From positions 248,001 to 312,000 of the forward strand of contig CANKXO010000004.1 of the NCBI GenBank assembly GCA_947487765.1: DNA of 64,000 nucleotides. The letters run 5' to 3'. The notes beneath the pieces are model-generated. The model ran no database searches. It saw only the letters and a program-made list of their open reading frames with translations, and was not told the origin of the DNA. This document shows positions 37,077 to 44,932 of this stretch, in pieces (positions within the stretch are counted from its first letter, which is position 1; the number at the start of each line of letters is the position of its first letter). This DNA is from an uncultured Pseudomonadales bacterium (GTDB lineage: Bacteria; Pseudomonadota; Gammaproteobacteria; Pseudomonadales; Cellvibrionaceae). The position numbers were made by a program, and so were the translations under genes.

Positions 37077-37649
37077 ATGGCAACTCTGGTTTATATTCAC
37101 GGCTTTTTAAGCTCTCCACTCTCTTATAAAGCGCTACAAGTAAAAGAATGGTTATTGCAATATCGTCCTGATATAGATTACTACTGTCCTCAGTTAACGC
37201 CTTATCCTGATCAGTGTGCCCAGACACTCACAACACTTATTGAGCAATCGAAAAAGCCCGTCTATTTAATGGGTAGTTCAATGGGTGGTTTTTGGGCAAC
37301 TTGGTGTGCAGAGCGCTATGCACTCAAAGCAGTGCTTATCAATCCGGCAGTTGATGTGCTAGATTTATTGCCCGAGTATTTAAATATAGAATTAAAAAAT
37401 TACCATAACGATGAAACTTATTATTTAACAGAGCACCATTTACAGCAATTGGCATCTTATCAATATAAAAAGCTGAAAAATTTGGCGCATTATTGGCTGC
37501 TAGCTCAAACTGGTGATGAGACATTAGATTATCGTTTGGCTGTTGAAAAATATAAAGGTTGTTTTCAAACAATTGAAGAAGGTGGTGATCATAGTTTTCA
37601 GCAGTTTGAACGTTTTATTAGTGATGCAATTACTTTTTGTGAAAGTTAA
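37077..37649 (+). CDS. yqiA: YqiA-type alpha/beta-hydrolase esterase
   Basis: The 190-residue esterase has YIHGFLSSPLSYK as its oxyanion segment, the nucleophile elbow GSSMGGFWA with the catalytic serine, and a terminal GGDHSF histidine. It fits the YqiA family found upstream of parE in Enterobacteria and Pseudomonas. A substrate other than short acyl esters is not known. Confidence 0.9.
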   Translation: MATLVYIHGFLSSPLSYKALQVKEWLLQYRPDIDYYCPQLTPYPDQCAQTLTTLIEQSKKPVYLMGSSMGGFWATWCAERYALKAVLINPAVDVLDLLPEYLNIELKNYHNDETYYLTEHHLQQLASYQYKKLKNLAHYWLLAQTGDETLDYRLAVEKYKGCFQTIEEGGDHSFQQFERFISDAITFCES

Positions 37650-37718
37650 TCTCTCGTTAATAAAGTTATATTCATAACGATTCGTGAAGTTATTTAACAC
37701 AGTGAAAATAGGAAATAA

Positions 37719-39605
37719 ATGAGTAATTATTCCGCAGAAGACATTGAAGTTTTAACAGGTTTAGACCCTGTTAAAAAGCGCCCGGGAATGTATACCGAAA
37801 CAACACGCCCGAACCATTTGGCGCAAGAAGTCATTGATAATAGTGTTGATGAGGCATTGGCAGGGTTTGCAAAAGTCATAGAAGTTGTATTGCATAAAGA
37901 CCAGTCTATTACTATCAATGATGATGGTCGTGGCATGCCCGTCGACCTTCACCCAGAACAAAAAAAGCCAGGTGTAGAAGTTATTCTTTCAACGCTTCAC
38001 GCAGGTGGAAAATTTTCCGATAAAAATTATCAATTTTCTGGTGGTTTACATGGCGTTGGTATTAGTGTCGTTAATGCATTATCTAAAAAATTGGTAGTGA
38101 CAATAAAACGCGATGGTATTGTCTATGAAATTGCTTTTGCCAATGGGGACTTAAGTCAAAAGCTTAAGGAGATTGATAGCTGTGGCAAGCGTAATACAGG
38201 TACTAGTGTTCATTTTGTTCCCGACCCAAGCTACTTTGATTCAGCTAACTTTTCCATACCACGCTTGCGTCATGTGCTGCGTGCAAAAGCGGTCTTGTGC
38301 CCAGGCTTACGCGTTATTTTTAAGGATGAAAAAACAAAAGAGACTGAAGAATGGCATTATGAAGATGGTTTAAAAGATTATTTAATGAGTGCTACTCAAG
38401 GTTGGGAGCTGCTACCTAAAGAACCATTTACCGGTTCCTTTTCTGCAACGTCAGAAGCCGTTGATTGGGCGTTGCAATGGTTGCCAGAAGGCGGAGAAGT
38501 TACCCAAGAAAGTTATGTTAATTTAATTCCGACTGCACAGGGTGGTACACATGTTAATGGATTGCGGACAGGTTTGCTTGATGCGATGCGAGAGTATTGC
38601 GAGTTCAGAAATCTATTGCCACGAGGCATTAAATTAGCGCCAGATGATATCTGGACTAACTGTTGTTTTGTTTTAAGCTCCAAACTATCAGACCCACAAT
38701 TTTCCGGGCAAACCAAAGAGCGTTTGTCTTCTCGTGAAGCCGCAGCATTTGTTTCTGGTGTTGTGAAAGATTCATTTAGTTTATGGTTGAACCAGCATAC
38801 AGAAGAGGGGGATGCTCTAGCAGAATTCTGTATTGGTAATGCACAAAAACGTGTGCGTAGCAGCAAAAAGGTTGCCCGTAAAAAAATTACACAAGGCCCG
38901 GCATTGCCGGGAAAGCTGGCAGACTGTTCCAGTGCCGAGCCTGAGCGTTCAGAAATATTTTTTGTGGAAGGTGATTCAGCTGGTGGATCAGCAAAACAAG
39001 CCCGAAATCGAGAATTTCAGGCGATTATGCCGCTGCGAGGTAAGATCTTAAACACTTGGGAAGTGGATAGCGCTGAAATCTTAGCAAGCCAAGAGGTGCA
39101 TGATATTTCTGTGGCCTTAGGTATTGATCCCGGTGTCGATAATTTAGAAAAATTACGCTACCACAAAGTGTGTATTTTGGCCGATGCTGATTCTGACGGA
39201 TTGCATATCGCAACTTTACTCTGTGCGTTATTTTTGCGACATTTCCCTGCGTTGGTAAAGGGGGGGCACGTTTTTGTTGCTATGCCTCCTCTGTACCGTA
39301 TCGATATAGGTAATGATGTTTATTACGCACTGGATGATAGTGAAAAACAGGGCATTGAAGACCGAATTGCTGCTGAAAAGAAGAGAGGCAAGCCTAATGT
39401 ACAGCGCTTCAAAGGCTTGGGTGAAATGAACCCGCTGCAATTGCGTGAGACGACCATGGACCCTGATACTCGTCGCTTGGTTCAACTAACGCTTGAAGCA
39501 GCTGATGATACTCACCAAATATTTGATATGTTGCTAGCCAAAAAGCGATCAGCTGACCGAAAGCAGTGGTTAGAACGATATGGAAACCTGGCAGATATTG
39601 CCTAA
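37719..39605 (+). CDS. parE: DNA topoisomerase IV subunit B
   Basis: This 628-residue GHKL ATPase relaxes and decatenates DNA together with ParC. The ATP-binding VIDNSVDEAL and GGLHGVGISVVNALS motifs and the TOPRIM element FFVEGDSAGGSAKQAR with DADSDG are intact, and the length is normal. The usual partner parC does not follow within the window; the next gene is a DUF2750 protein, so parC must be elsewhere. Confidence 0.96.
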   Translation: MSNYSAEDIEVLTGLDPVKKRPGMYTETTRPNHLAQEVIDNSVDEALAGFAKVIEVVLHKDQSITINDDGRGMPVDLHPEQKKPGVEVILSTLHAGGKFSDKNYQFSGGLHGVGISVVNALSKKLVVTIKRDGIVYEIAFANGDLSQKLKEIDSCGKRNTGTSVHFVPDPSYFDSANFSIPRLRHVLRAKAVLCPGLRVIFKDEKTKETEEWHYEDGLKDYLMSATQGWELLPKEPFTGSFSATSEAVDWALQWLPEGGEVTQESYVNLIPTAQGGTHVNGLRTGLLDAMREYCEFRNLLPRGIKLAPDDIWTNCCFVLSSKLSDPQFSGQTKERLSSREAAAFVSGVVKDSFSLWLNQHTEEGDALAEFCIGNAQKRVRSSKKVARKKITQGPALPGKLADCSSAEPERSEIFFVEGDSAGGSAKQARNREFQAIMPLRGKILNTWEVDSAEILASQEVHDISVALGIDPGVDNLEKLRYHKVCILADADSDGLHIATLLCALFLRHFPALVKGGHVFVAMPPLYRIDIGNDVYYALDDSEKQGIEDRIAAEKKRGKPNVQRFKGLGEMNPLQLRETTMDPDTRRLVQLTLEAADDTHQIFDMLLAKKRSADRKQWLERYGNLADIA

Positions 39606-39656
39606 AGCTATCTTGGGATGGTTTTATTTTACAATACATAGTGTGAGGTTAAGTTT

Positions 39657-40034
39657 TTGGATAAGACATCTTTATTAACGGACAGTCACTTGGACAATTA
39701 TCGACAGTTTTTTGTGGATGCTGTTAATACAGGCTGTGTCTGGGGCTTGCAGAGCGAGGAAGGTTGGGCTCAGTGCGACTCAGAAAAATACAAAGACACG
39801 CTCGTTATCCCATTCTGGTCTCAACCCGACTATGTTGAGCCTCATAGGCAAGATGAGTGGTCGGGATATGACATTGTTGCCATTTCTTTAGAAGAGTTTT
39901 TGGATGATTGGCTGACTGGGATGCACGAAGATGTTTTGTTAGCAGGGATCAACTGGGATAGTGATTTAAATGGAGATGATTATGAGCCCTTGGATATTCT
40001 ATACGAGTTTGAGCAGGCACTAGGAAACTCTTAG
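39657..40034 (+). CDS. DUF2750-like protein
   Basis: A 125-residue acidic cytosolic protein. The pattern VWGLQSEEGWAQCDSEKYKD then LVIPFWSQPDYVEPH and VAISLEEFLDDWLTGM resembles DUF2750 proteins of unknown function. Its start is a TTG at 39657 with GAGGT about 8 nt upstream. It is followed by a strong bidirectional terminator and is probably a single-gene unit. Confidence 0.8.
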   Translation: MDKTSLLTDSHLDNYRQFFVDAVNTGCVWGLQSEEGWAQCDSEKYKDTLVIPFWSQPDYVEPHRQDEWSGYDIVAISLEEFLDDWLTGMHEDVLLAGINWDSDLNGDDYEPLDILYEFEQALGNS

Positions 40035-40054
40035 GATTGGAATCAGAGTGATAA

Positions 40055-40100
40055 ACATTAAAAAAGGCTTAGTTATCAATAACTAAGCCTTTTTTAATGT
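40055..40100. terminator. Bidirectional Rho-independent terminator
   Basis: A perfect 22-bp inverted repeat (40055-40076 and 40079-40100) closes on a 2-nt loop (CA). The stem is GGCTTAGTTAT flanked by A-runs on one side and T-runs on the other, so each direction ends in a U-tract. It serves the convergent genes at 39657 and 40458. Confidence 0.95.
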
Positions 40101-40119
40101 GTTTTGGTAGCGTTGAACT

Positions 40120-40458
40120 TTATGCAACAGCGCTAGGTGAAGATTCATCCATAAAGCCATCTTCTCCAAACAGGTACTTTTGCACGATCTCAACAACATT
40201 TTCAGTGGTATAGTCTTCTAATTGAGACAATGATGTAAACTCAGGAGTGACCTTATCAGGAGCTTGTTTACCGCCTTTGACAAGCCCTACTTCACACAAT
40301 ACATACTTCTTCGGAGTCGCTGAATCTTCACTTAAGCCGATTACTGCAAAGCCGAAGTCTGTGCATAAGCGATGAAGCTGCGGAAGCTTACTGTCCTGAG
40401 CAATATTAATCTCTCTGGCATTCTCTGCTAGATACTGTTTGCGCGACGTAAAAAACAT
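40120..40458 (-). CDS. Hypothetical protein
   Basis: I do not recognise this protein of about 112 residues. It has no signal peptide or membrane segment and reads as a compact alpha/beta domain (LCTDFGFAVIGLSEDS, KKYVLCEVGLVKGG) with an acidic C-terminal tail. The ATG at 40458 is chosen because GAGGTATAGAGAT lies just upstream; a longer start at 40482 is possible. It is convergent with the DUF2750 gene and separated by the shared terminator. Its upstream gap of about 450 bp carries a CRP-like site. Confidence 0.65.
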   Translation of the reverse strand: MFFTSRKQYLAENAREINIAQDSKLPQLHRLCTDFGFAVIGLSEDSATPKKYVLCEVGLVKGGKQAPDKVTPEFTSLSQLEDYTTENVVEIVQKYLFGEDGFMDESSPSAVA

Positions 40459-40904
40459 AATCTCTATACCTCTAAAGATCATTTACTTGAATTTATTGTT
40501 ATAAAGTCTGATCTGTGAATTTTCGAGTCAATAATTAATGATGTCTGCTATAAATATGGCTCAACTATACGGTTTAAGACACCTTTTTGGCGAGTTGTTT
40601 GACGACAACGGGTTGTTTTTGTGACTTTCGTCACATTTTTGTCTTTATATTTCACTGAACAGTAATATTTGTGTTGCATAAGAACTGGTCGTCATATTCG
40701 ACTTTAGTCGTATAAATTAATCATAACCGCAAATCAAACCAATGGCTGCCCAATTTTAGTGCGCTATTTGATTTTAACTTAACCGCTGATTTCTTCTTTA
40801 TATATACGGCGTAACAAGTCATATAGACGGAAGTATTTCTTCAGAATAGGATTGATTTTGCAGTAAAGTGTTGGTTGGCTACATCAGGACCAGTTGGAGA
40901 AATT
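40459..40904. other. Intergenic region between divergent genes, with CRP-like site
   Basis: No convincing gene or RNA is seen in these 446 bp between the hypothetical gene (minus strand) and the GST gene (plus strand). The only strong element is the CRP-type palindrome at 40620-40635. A small hairpin-like CGACTTTAGTCG (40699-40710) follows about 60 bp later. Confidence 0.6.
40620..40635. promoter_or_regulatory. CRP/cAMP-receptor-protein-like binding site
   Basis: The sequence TGTGA-N6-TCACA matches the classical CRP consensus exactly, with central spacer CTTTCG. It lies about 160 bp from the hypothetical gene start and about 270 bp from the GST start, so which one it controls is unclear. A cpdA gene is present in this window, which is consistent with cAMP-CRP signalling in the organism. 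Confidence 0.75.
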
Positions 40905-41603
40905 ATGAGCATAATTTTGTATGAATTGTCTGCTAAAAAACCTGAAACGAAATTTAGCCCTCATTGCTGGAAAACCCGTTTAGCTTTAATTCATAAAAAC
41001 TTATCTTTCGAAGGTATTGCTGTCCAATTTGGTGAAAAAGAAAAAATAAAATTTTCTGGCCAAACTTTGTTGCCTGTTTTGAGTGATGGTGAGGTAACCG
41101 TAGCTGATTCTTGGGATATAGCCTGCTATTTAGAAGAGAATTACCCTAAAGGTCCAAGTCTATTTACGGATGATGCAGCAAAGGCGTTAGCAGAATCCAT
41201 CGATTATTGGTGTAGTACTTCCCTCTCCATGTATATTCGTCCCTTAGTCTTGATGAAGATTTATCACTTAATCGATGATGATGATAAAGTTTATTTTCGT
41301 GAAAGTCGTGAAAATAAGCTTGGTATGAGCCTAGAGGAGTTTGATAGCAAGCCTGACGAAGCTTTATATTTATTTCGCGAAGAGCTGAGTGCGGTACGTG
41401 AACTATTAGTCATACAGCCCTATCTAGGAGGGCTGGAACCCAGCTATGCAGATATATGTTTGTTAGGAACATTGTTATGGATAGCGTGCGTTAGTGATAT
41501 AGTATTTCTCGATGATAACGATATTGTTAATAGTTGGTATCGACGCATGTTAGATCAATATCCAGCTGCAAAGAGTATCGTTAGTCAGTTAGTTAATGAC
41601 TAA
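40905..41603 (+). CDS. Glutathione S-transferase
   Basis: This 232-residue cytosolic GST has a thioredoxin-fold N-terminal domain (LYELSAKKPETKFSPHCWKTRLAL), with the GSH-binding cis-Pro in TLLPVL and the DSWDIACYLE segment, followed by an all-helical C-terminal domain. The catalytic Ser or Cys is probably in the SPHC element. The ATG at 40905 has GGAGAAATT upstream; an earlier ATG at 40875 is less likely. No operon partner is evident. Confidence 0.88.
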   Translation: MSIILYELSAKKPETKFSPHCWKTRLALIHKNLSFEGIAVQFGEKEKIKFSGQTLLPVLSDGEVTVADSWDIACYLEENYPKGPSLFTDDAAKALAESIDYWCSTSLSMYIRPLVLMKIYHLIDDDDKVYFRESRENKLGMSLEEFDSKPDEALYLFREELSAVRELLVIQPYLGGLEPSYADICLLGTLLWIACVSDIVFLDDNDIVNSWYRRMLDQYPAAKSIVSQLVND

Positions 41604-41797
41604 AAATTTATAGAGCCTATCTATAGCATCAAAACTTAATGAGTGCTATCGGTTGGTTTTCTTTTTATAAAGAGATGTGACCTTAGTCGATCTTAATGTT
41701 GTATAGTCTCTGATTGTGAATATTGCTATTTTTAAAAATGTATAGCTGTAAAGCGTAAGTCGATGACGATTATTTTCGCTGAGAATAATGATAACCA

Positions 41798-42394
41798 CTA
41801 AGAATATTTGTTGGATAATACTTTCTCAACAAGCCAAAAAATTAGCCCAGACATAACCCCTAGTGCATGAGAGTCAATAGCAACGCCAATATTGATGAAG
41901 TCTTCAAGAGCCGGGCTAGGCCCAAATAATTGTTCATAAATAACCTTTCCCAATACGCATACGATAGCTATGCTAAAGATCCATGGTGATCTTTGCCAAT
42001 AAAAAAGTAGAAGGTACAGCAATAAACCATGGAATATCCCAGAGAATCCTATATACGACGATAGTGACCCAATTACCCATAATCCAAGGCTTATAAAGAG
42101 AGCACTAAAAATAATAAAAAAAGAAAATTGCTTGTTTGATAACCATTCCTTAAAAACAAATCTTAATAAAATTAAATTTAAAAGGTTGACTAATAAATGT
42201 TGCCAACTGGCATGAACAATATGACCTGTCAATAATCGCCAGGGCTCAATGAATAATTGTCCGCTATCGTAATTTGGGCGTAGTGATAATATATTAATAA
42301 CAGTTTGTGTCGGTATACAAAATAAAATAAGGCTGATTAGAATCAAAAATGATAAATTTTGATAGAAATCCATTTTATGTTTGATAACAGGCAT
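41798..42394 (-). CDS. rrtA: Rhombosortase (rhomboid-family C-terminal processing protease)
   Basis: This 198-residue integral membrane protease has the short rhomboid-like core: WRLLTGHIVHASWQHLLVN near residue 52, the catalytic GFSGIFHG with Ser118, and the catalytic His in DSHALGVMSG at His176. Rhombosortases cleave GlyGly-CTERM tails from exported enzymes. None of the exported proteins in this window ends in such a tail, so its substrates lie elsewhere. It starts 2 bp after the phosphoesterase gene and may be co-transcribed with it. Confidence 0.82.
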   Translation of the reverse strand: MPVIKHKMDFYQNLSFLILISLILFCIPTQTVINILSLRPNYDSGQLFIEPWRLLTGHIVHASWQHLLVNLLNLILLRFVFKEWLSNKQFSFFIIFSALFISLGLWVIGSLSSYIGFSGIFHGLLLYLLLFYWQRSPWIFSIAIVCVLGKVIYEQLFGPSPALEDFINIGVAIDSHALGVMSGLIFWLVEKVLSNKYS

Positions 42395-42396
42395 TG

Positions 42397-43224
42397 TTAA
42401 TAATAAGTCGTGTGAGGTTGTATTGTTTTTCCTTGAAGCAGCTTTTCTTCTTCAGGTAAAACATCCATGCTTGGCCATAGCCCTGTTTTTACTGCATTTG
42501 CATATTCATTCTTTAAGCCCGCTAAGTGCATTTCCGCATAGGCACGTTCATAGTTGTAGTCTAGTTTAATGGATTCTATTTTAGCTTTCTCGTCGCTTTT
42601 TGATAGAATGCTAAACCAAGTGTTGGGAGAGCCATCATTCGCAGGCATGCCAATTGCGCCAGTATTGTGCCAAAGTTTATTGTTAATTTTTTTTGAAAAG
42701 GGGATGCCGCTGTGCCCGGCAATAATGATGTCAGCCTCAGATATTGAGGTTTGTTGCATAAATAATTGAGGATCGCTGGAGGCAAATAGAAATTGGTTTA
42801 TTGAACTGACGCTACCATGCACAATTTGGATTTTTTTATCAAAAAAAGTCAGGGTTAATTTTCTTGGAAGCTTAGCAAACCATTGTCGCTGTTTGTCAAT
42901 GAGTTGAGAATTAGCATATTGAAACCACTCAATAGAAAGCAAATCACAACTTGTACCTTTCTCAAATCCACAGCCGCAATCATCTGTTTTGTTGGCAAAT
43001 GATTCTTCGCAGTTTCCCATCAGCACATGGATACCCCAATTGCGAATCATTTCGACCGTTTCGTAAGGTTGAGCACAGTAAGCTACGATATCACCTGTGC
43101 AGATAATATGACTGGGCTGAATGCCTATACTGTCAGCCTGTTTTTTGAGAGCTTTTACAGCATCGAGATTGGAATAGGGACCCCCAAATAACAGTACTGG
43201 TTGGGTGAATGTCCCTAAGTCCAT
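42397..43224 (-). CDS. Calcineurin-like phosphoesterase with altered first metal motif
   Basis: The protein of about 275 residues has a metallophosphoesterase layout but a non-standard first motif. LLFGGPYSNLDAV replaces the usual D-x-H-G-N-L, so the first metal-ligand Asp and His are missing. The second motif is TGDIVAYCAQP, the third is VLMGNCEES rather than G-N-H-D, and later motifs are VHGS and AGHSG. It may be a weak or differently coordinated phosphatase. I recall similar GGPYxNL proteins in Alphaproteobacteria. The start at 43224, 1 bp after the symporter gene stop, is more plausible than 43275. Confidence 0.75.
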   Translation of the reverse strand: MDLGTFTQPVLLFGGPYSNLDAVKALKKQADSIGIQPSHIICTGDIVAYCAQPYETVEMIRNWGIHVLMGNCEESFANKTDDCGCGFEKGTSCDLLSIEWFQYANSQLIDKQRQWFAKLPRKLTLTFFDKKIQIVHGSVSSINQFLFASSDPQLFMQQTSISEADIIIAGHSGIPFSKKINNKLWHNTGAIGMPANDGSPNTWFSILSKSDEKAKIESIKLDYNYERAYAEMHLAGLKNEYANAVKTGLWPSMDVLPEEEKLLQGKTIQPHTTYY

Positions 43225-43225
43225 A

Positions 43226-44617
43226 TTAATTGCCTGAGTGTATGTCTTGATAAGCGTTATTGCGTTTTCTTCCAATAAAAAATGCTAAACAACCAATCAT
43301 TAATATTGAAATACAAATAATTAATAATTTGGAATACTTATGGGAATATCCAAATAAAGGTTCCATAATATTGATGTAAGCTGAGCTTTCTAGCATATAC
43401 AGTACGCCACCTGTAATGGCCGCAGCAAAAGCGACCAGCAGTGCCCACGTTGCCACTTTTTGGTTGCCCCATATATTGAAGAAAATGACAGGGGCTAAAA
43501 ACATAGAAGCTGTTCCGCTAATCGCAACAGCAGAATACAGGTCTTTGCTGTCAAGTAGTAAAAATAATCCGCCGCCTATTAAAAATGCCAGCATGACCCA
43601 ACGACCATTCGCAGCCGTTGGCTTAACAATCCCCATATCGACAGCAACTAATTTAGACGCACTTGAAAAAGTAGAATCCAGAGTTGATATAGCAGAAATA
43701 ATCAACGCCAAGTTAAAGATAATCATGCAAGGTTCGCCAAATAAGCGCGTTAGGGTTGCAATCATTGCTTCGCCTTCCATTTTTACAACGCCGGCAAATA
43801 CACCCAGTAAAGCAAAAATTAAAATAGAAATAATGGAAATAACCGCAGCGTAATTGAATGATTTTCGAGTTACTTCACGGTCGGCCAGAAACCCTCGGTC
43901 CATCATCACAGGGTCATGTAGTGGATAGCTCCATACTTGTAAAAAGGCAACAGCTAATAATACCCAGCCGGGGCTTGAAATCTCTGGTGATGAGCTGAAT
44001 GCAGCATTCCAGCTAAAGCCCGGATGAAACACCATTAATGTGAATAGCATTGCTAGTGCAGAAATAACAAGAATAGCCTGAAATACGTCTGTTCTGAGAG
44101 AGGCACGTAAGCCACCAAACATAGAATAAGCAAACGTAATAGCGGCAATACCCGCCATAGCAAGAAAATGCTCTTGGGAGCCAGATATCCCGAAAATTAA
44201 ACCGATAACTAATAAATTGGAAAAAACCTCACTTAGTAAGCGCAATGCAATCACCAAGTTATAACAATGGTTACCTATCGTCCCAAATTGTTCTTGCATA
44301 AAGCTTTGGATATTGCCCTTATCGTGCTTAAAGCGGAGATGGTCAATAATTTTTCCGCCGGTAAGAAAGCTTACATAGTAGGCCGCATAGGCTAAAGCGC
44401 CTGCGATACCATAATAAAAGCCAAGAATGGCGGCAGTCATCAATGAGCGTGCAAAAATCCATGTGGTGACTTGTGATAACACTAAAGTCCACAGTGAGGG
44501 TGCTGCTCCTGTATCGGAAAAGCCTCTAAAGAAGCCGTCTGCAGTTTGTACTCTAGGAGACAGTAGGAAGCAAACTACTGTGGTGATGGCAATCCCAATA
44601 ATCAGATATATAGTCAT
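43226..44617 (-). CDS. Sodium:solute symporter (SSS family)
   Basis: This 463-residue integral membrane protein has about twelve hydrophobic helices. The family-type Gly-rich motifs include FARSLMTAAILGFYYGIAG in the second helix, FAYSMFGGLRASLRTDVFQA in the central part and IISAISTLDSTFSSASKLVAVD in the conserved eighth-helix region. The substrate is unknown; proline, pantothenate and sugars are all transported by relatives. It is probably the first gene of a unit with the phosphoesterase and rhombosortase genes. Confidence 0.88.
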   Translation of the reverse strand: MTIYLIIGIAITTVVCFLLSPRVQTADGFFRGFSDTGAAPSLWTLVLSQVTTWIFARSLMTAAILGFYYGIAGALAYAAYYVSFLTGGKIIDHLRFKHDKGNIQSFMQEQFGTIGNHCYNLVIALRLLSEVFSNLLVIGLIFGISGSQEHFLAMAGIAAITFAYSMFGGLRASLRTDVFQAILVISALAMLFTLMVFHPGFSWNAAFSSSPEISSPGWVLLAVAFLQVWSYPLHDPVMMDRGFLADREVTRKSFNYAAVISIISILIFALLGVFAGVVKMEGEAMIATLTRLFGEPCMIIFNLALIISAISTLDSTFSSASKLVAVDMGIVKPTAANGRWVMLAFLIGGGLFLLLDSKDLYSAVAISGTASMFLAPVIFFNIWGNQKVATWALLVAFAAAITGGVLYMLESSAYINIMEPLFGYSHKYSKLLIICISILMIGCLAFFIGRKRNNAYQDIHSGN

Positions 44618-44932
44618 AGTGTTTCTTCTTTATATAGTTTTGCTAACTAGGGAGCCTGAATAGTACCCATAGTCTTGAATAACGCCTAGAGGCGATATCA
44701 TAAATGATATGCCTTGGTCTGTTAACTTTAATAGATTTTGTAAGGTAAGTTTAAGAGACTTGAAAGCTTTAGATTAGATTGGGGAATAATGGATAGTTCC
44801 GTGATATAGGAAATTTCATTGGTGCTTTTTACCTGAGTATTTCAACCATTCCATTCCTTAAATTTTTAACTAGGCGTGCTAAATAAAGCTGGCCATTGTT
44901 TTATGTGCCCCCTGAAGAGGGGGGCTGATAGA
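44618..44932. other. Intergenic region with nested palindromes
   Basis: No gene is seen in these 315 bp, which separate the DUF1111 gene end from the symporter start, both on the minus strand. At 44683-44714, CGCCT-AG-AGGCG overlaps a longer inverted repeat with arms ATATCAT and ATGATAT, which may be an operator. A GC-rich hairpin lies at 44907-44925. Confidence 0.55.
44907..44925 (-). terminator. GC-rich hairpin after the DUF1111 gene
   Basis: GCCCCCT pairs with AGGGGGGC around a 4-nt loop GAAG, with one bulged G. It lies 7 bp past the stop codon of the di-heme protein, read on the minus strand. A weak T-tract makes it a non-classical terminator. Confidence 0.5.

Noticed and set aside
38513-38866. 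117-codon minus-strand frame inside parE
   Set aside because: It is antisense to the conserved parE ATPase/transducer region, with no ribosome site or family match.
43416-43853. 145-codon plus-strand frame within the symporter gene
   Set aside because: It is antisense to conserved membrane helices of the symporter; its alanine- and serine-rich translation is a typical shadow.
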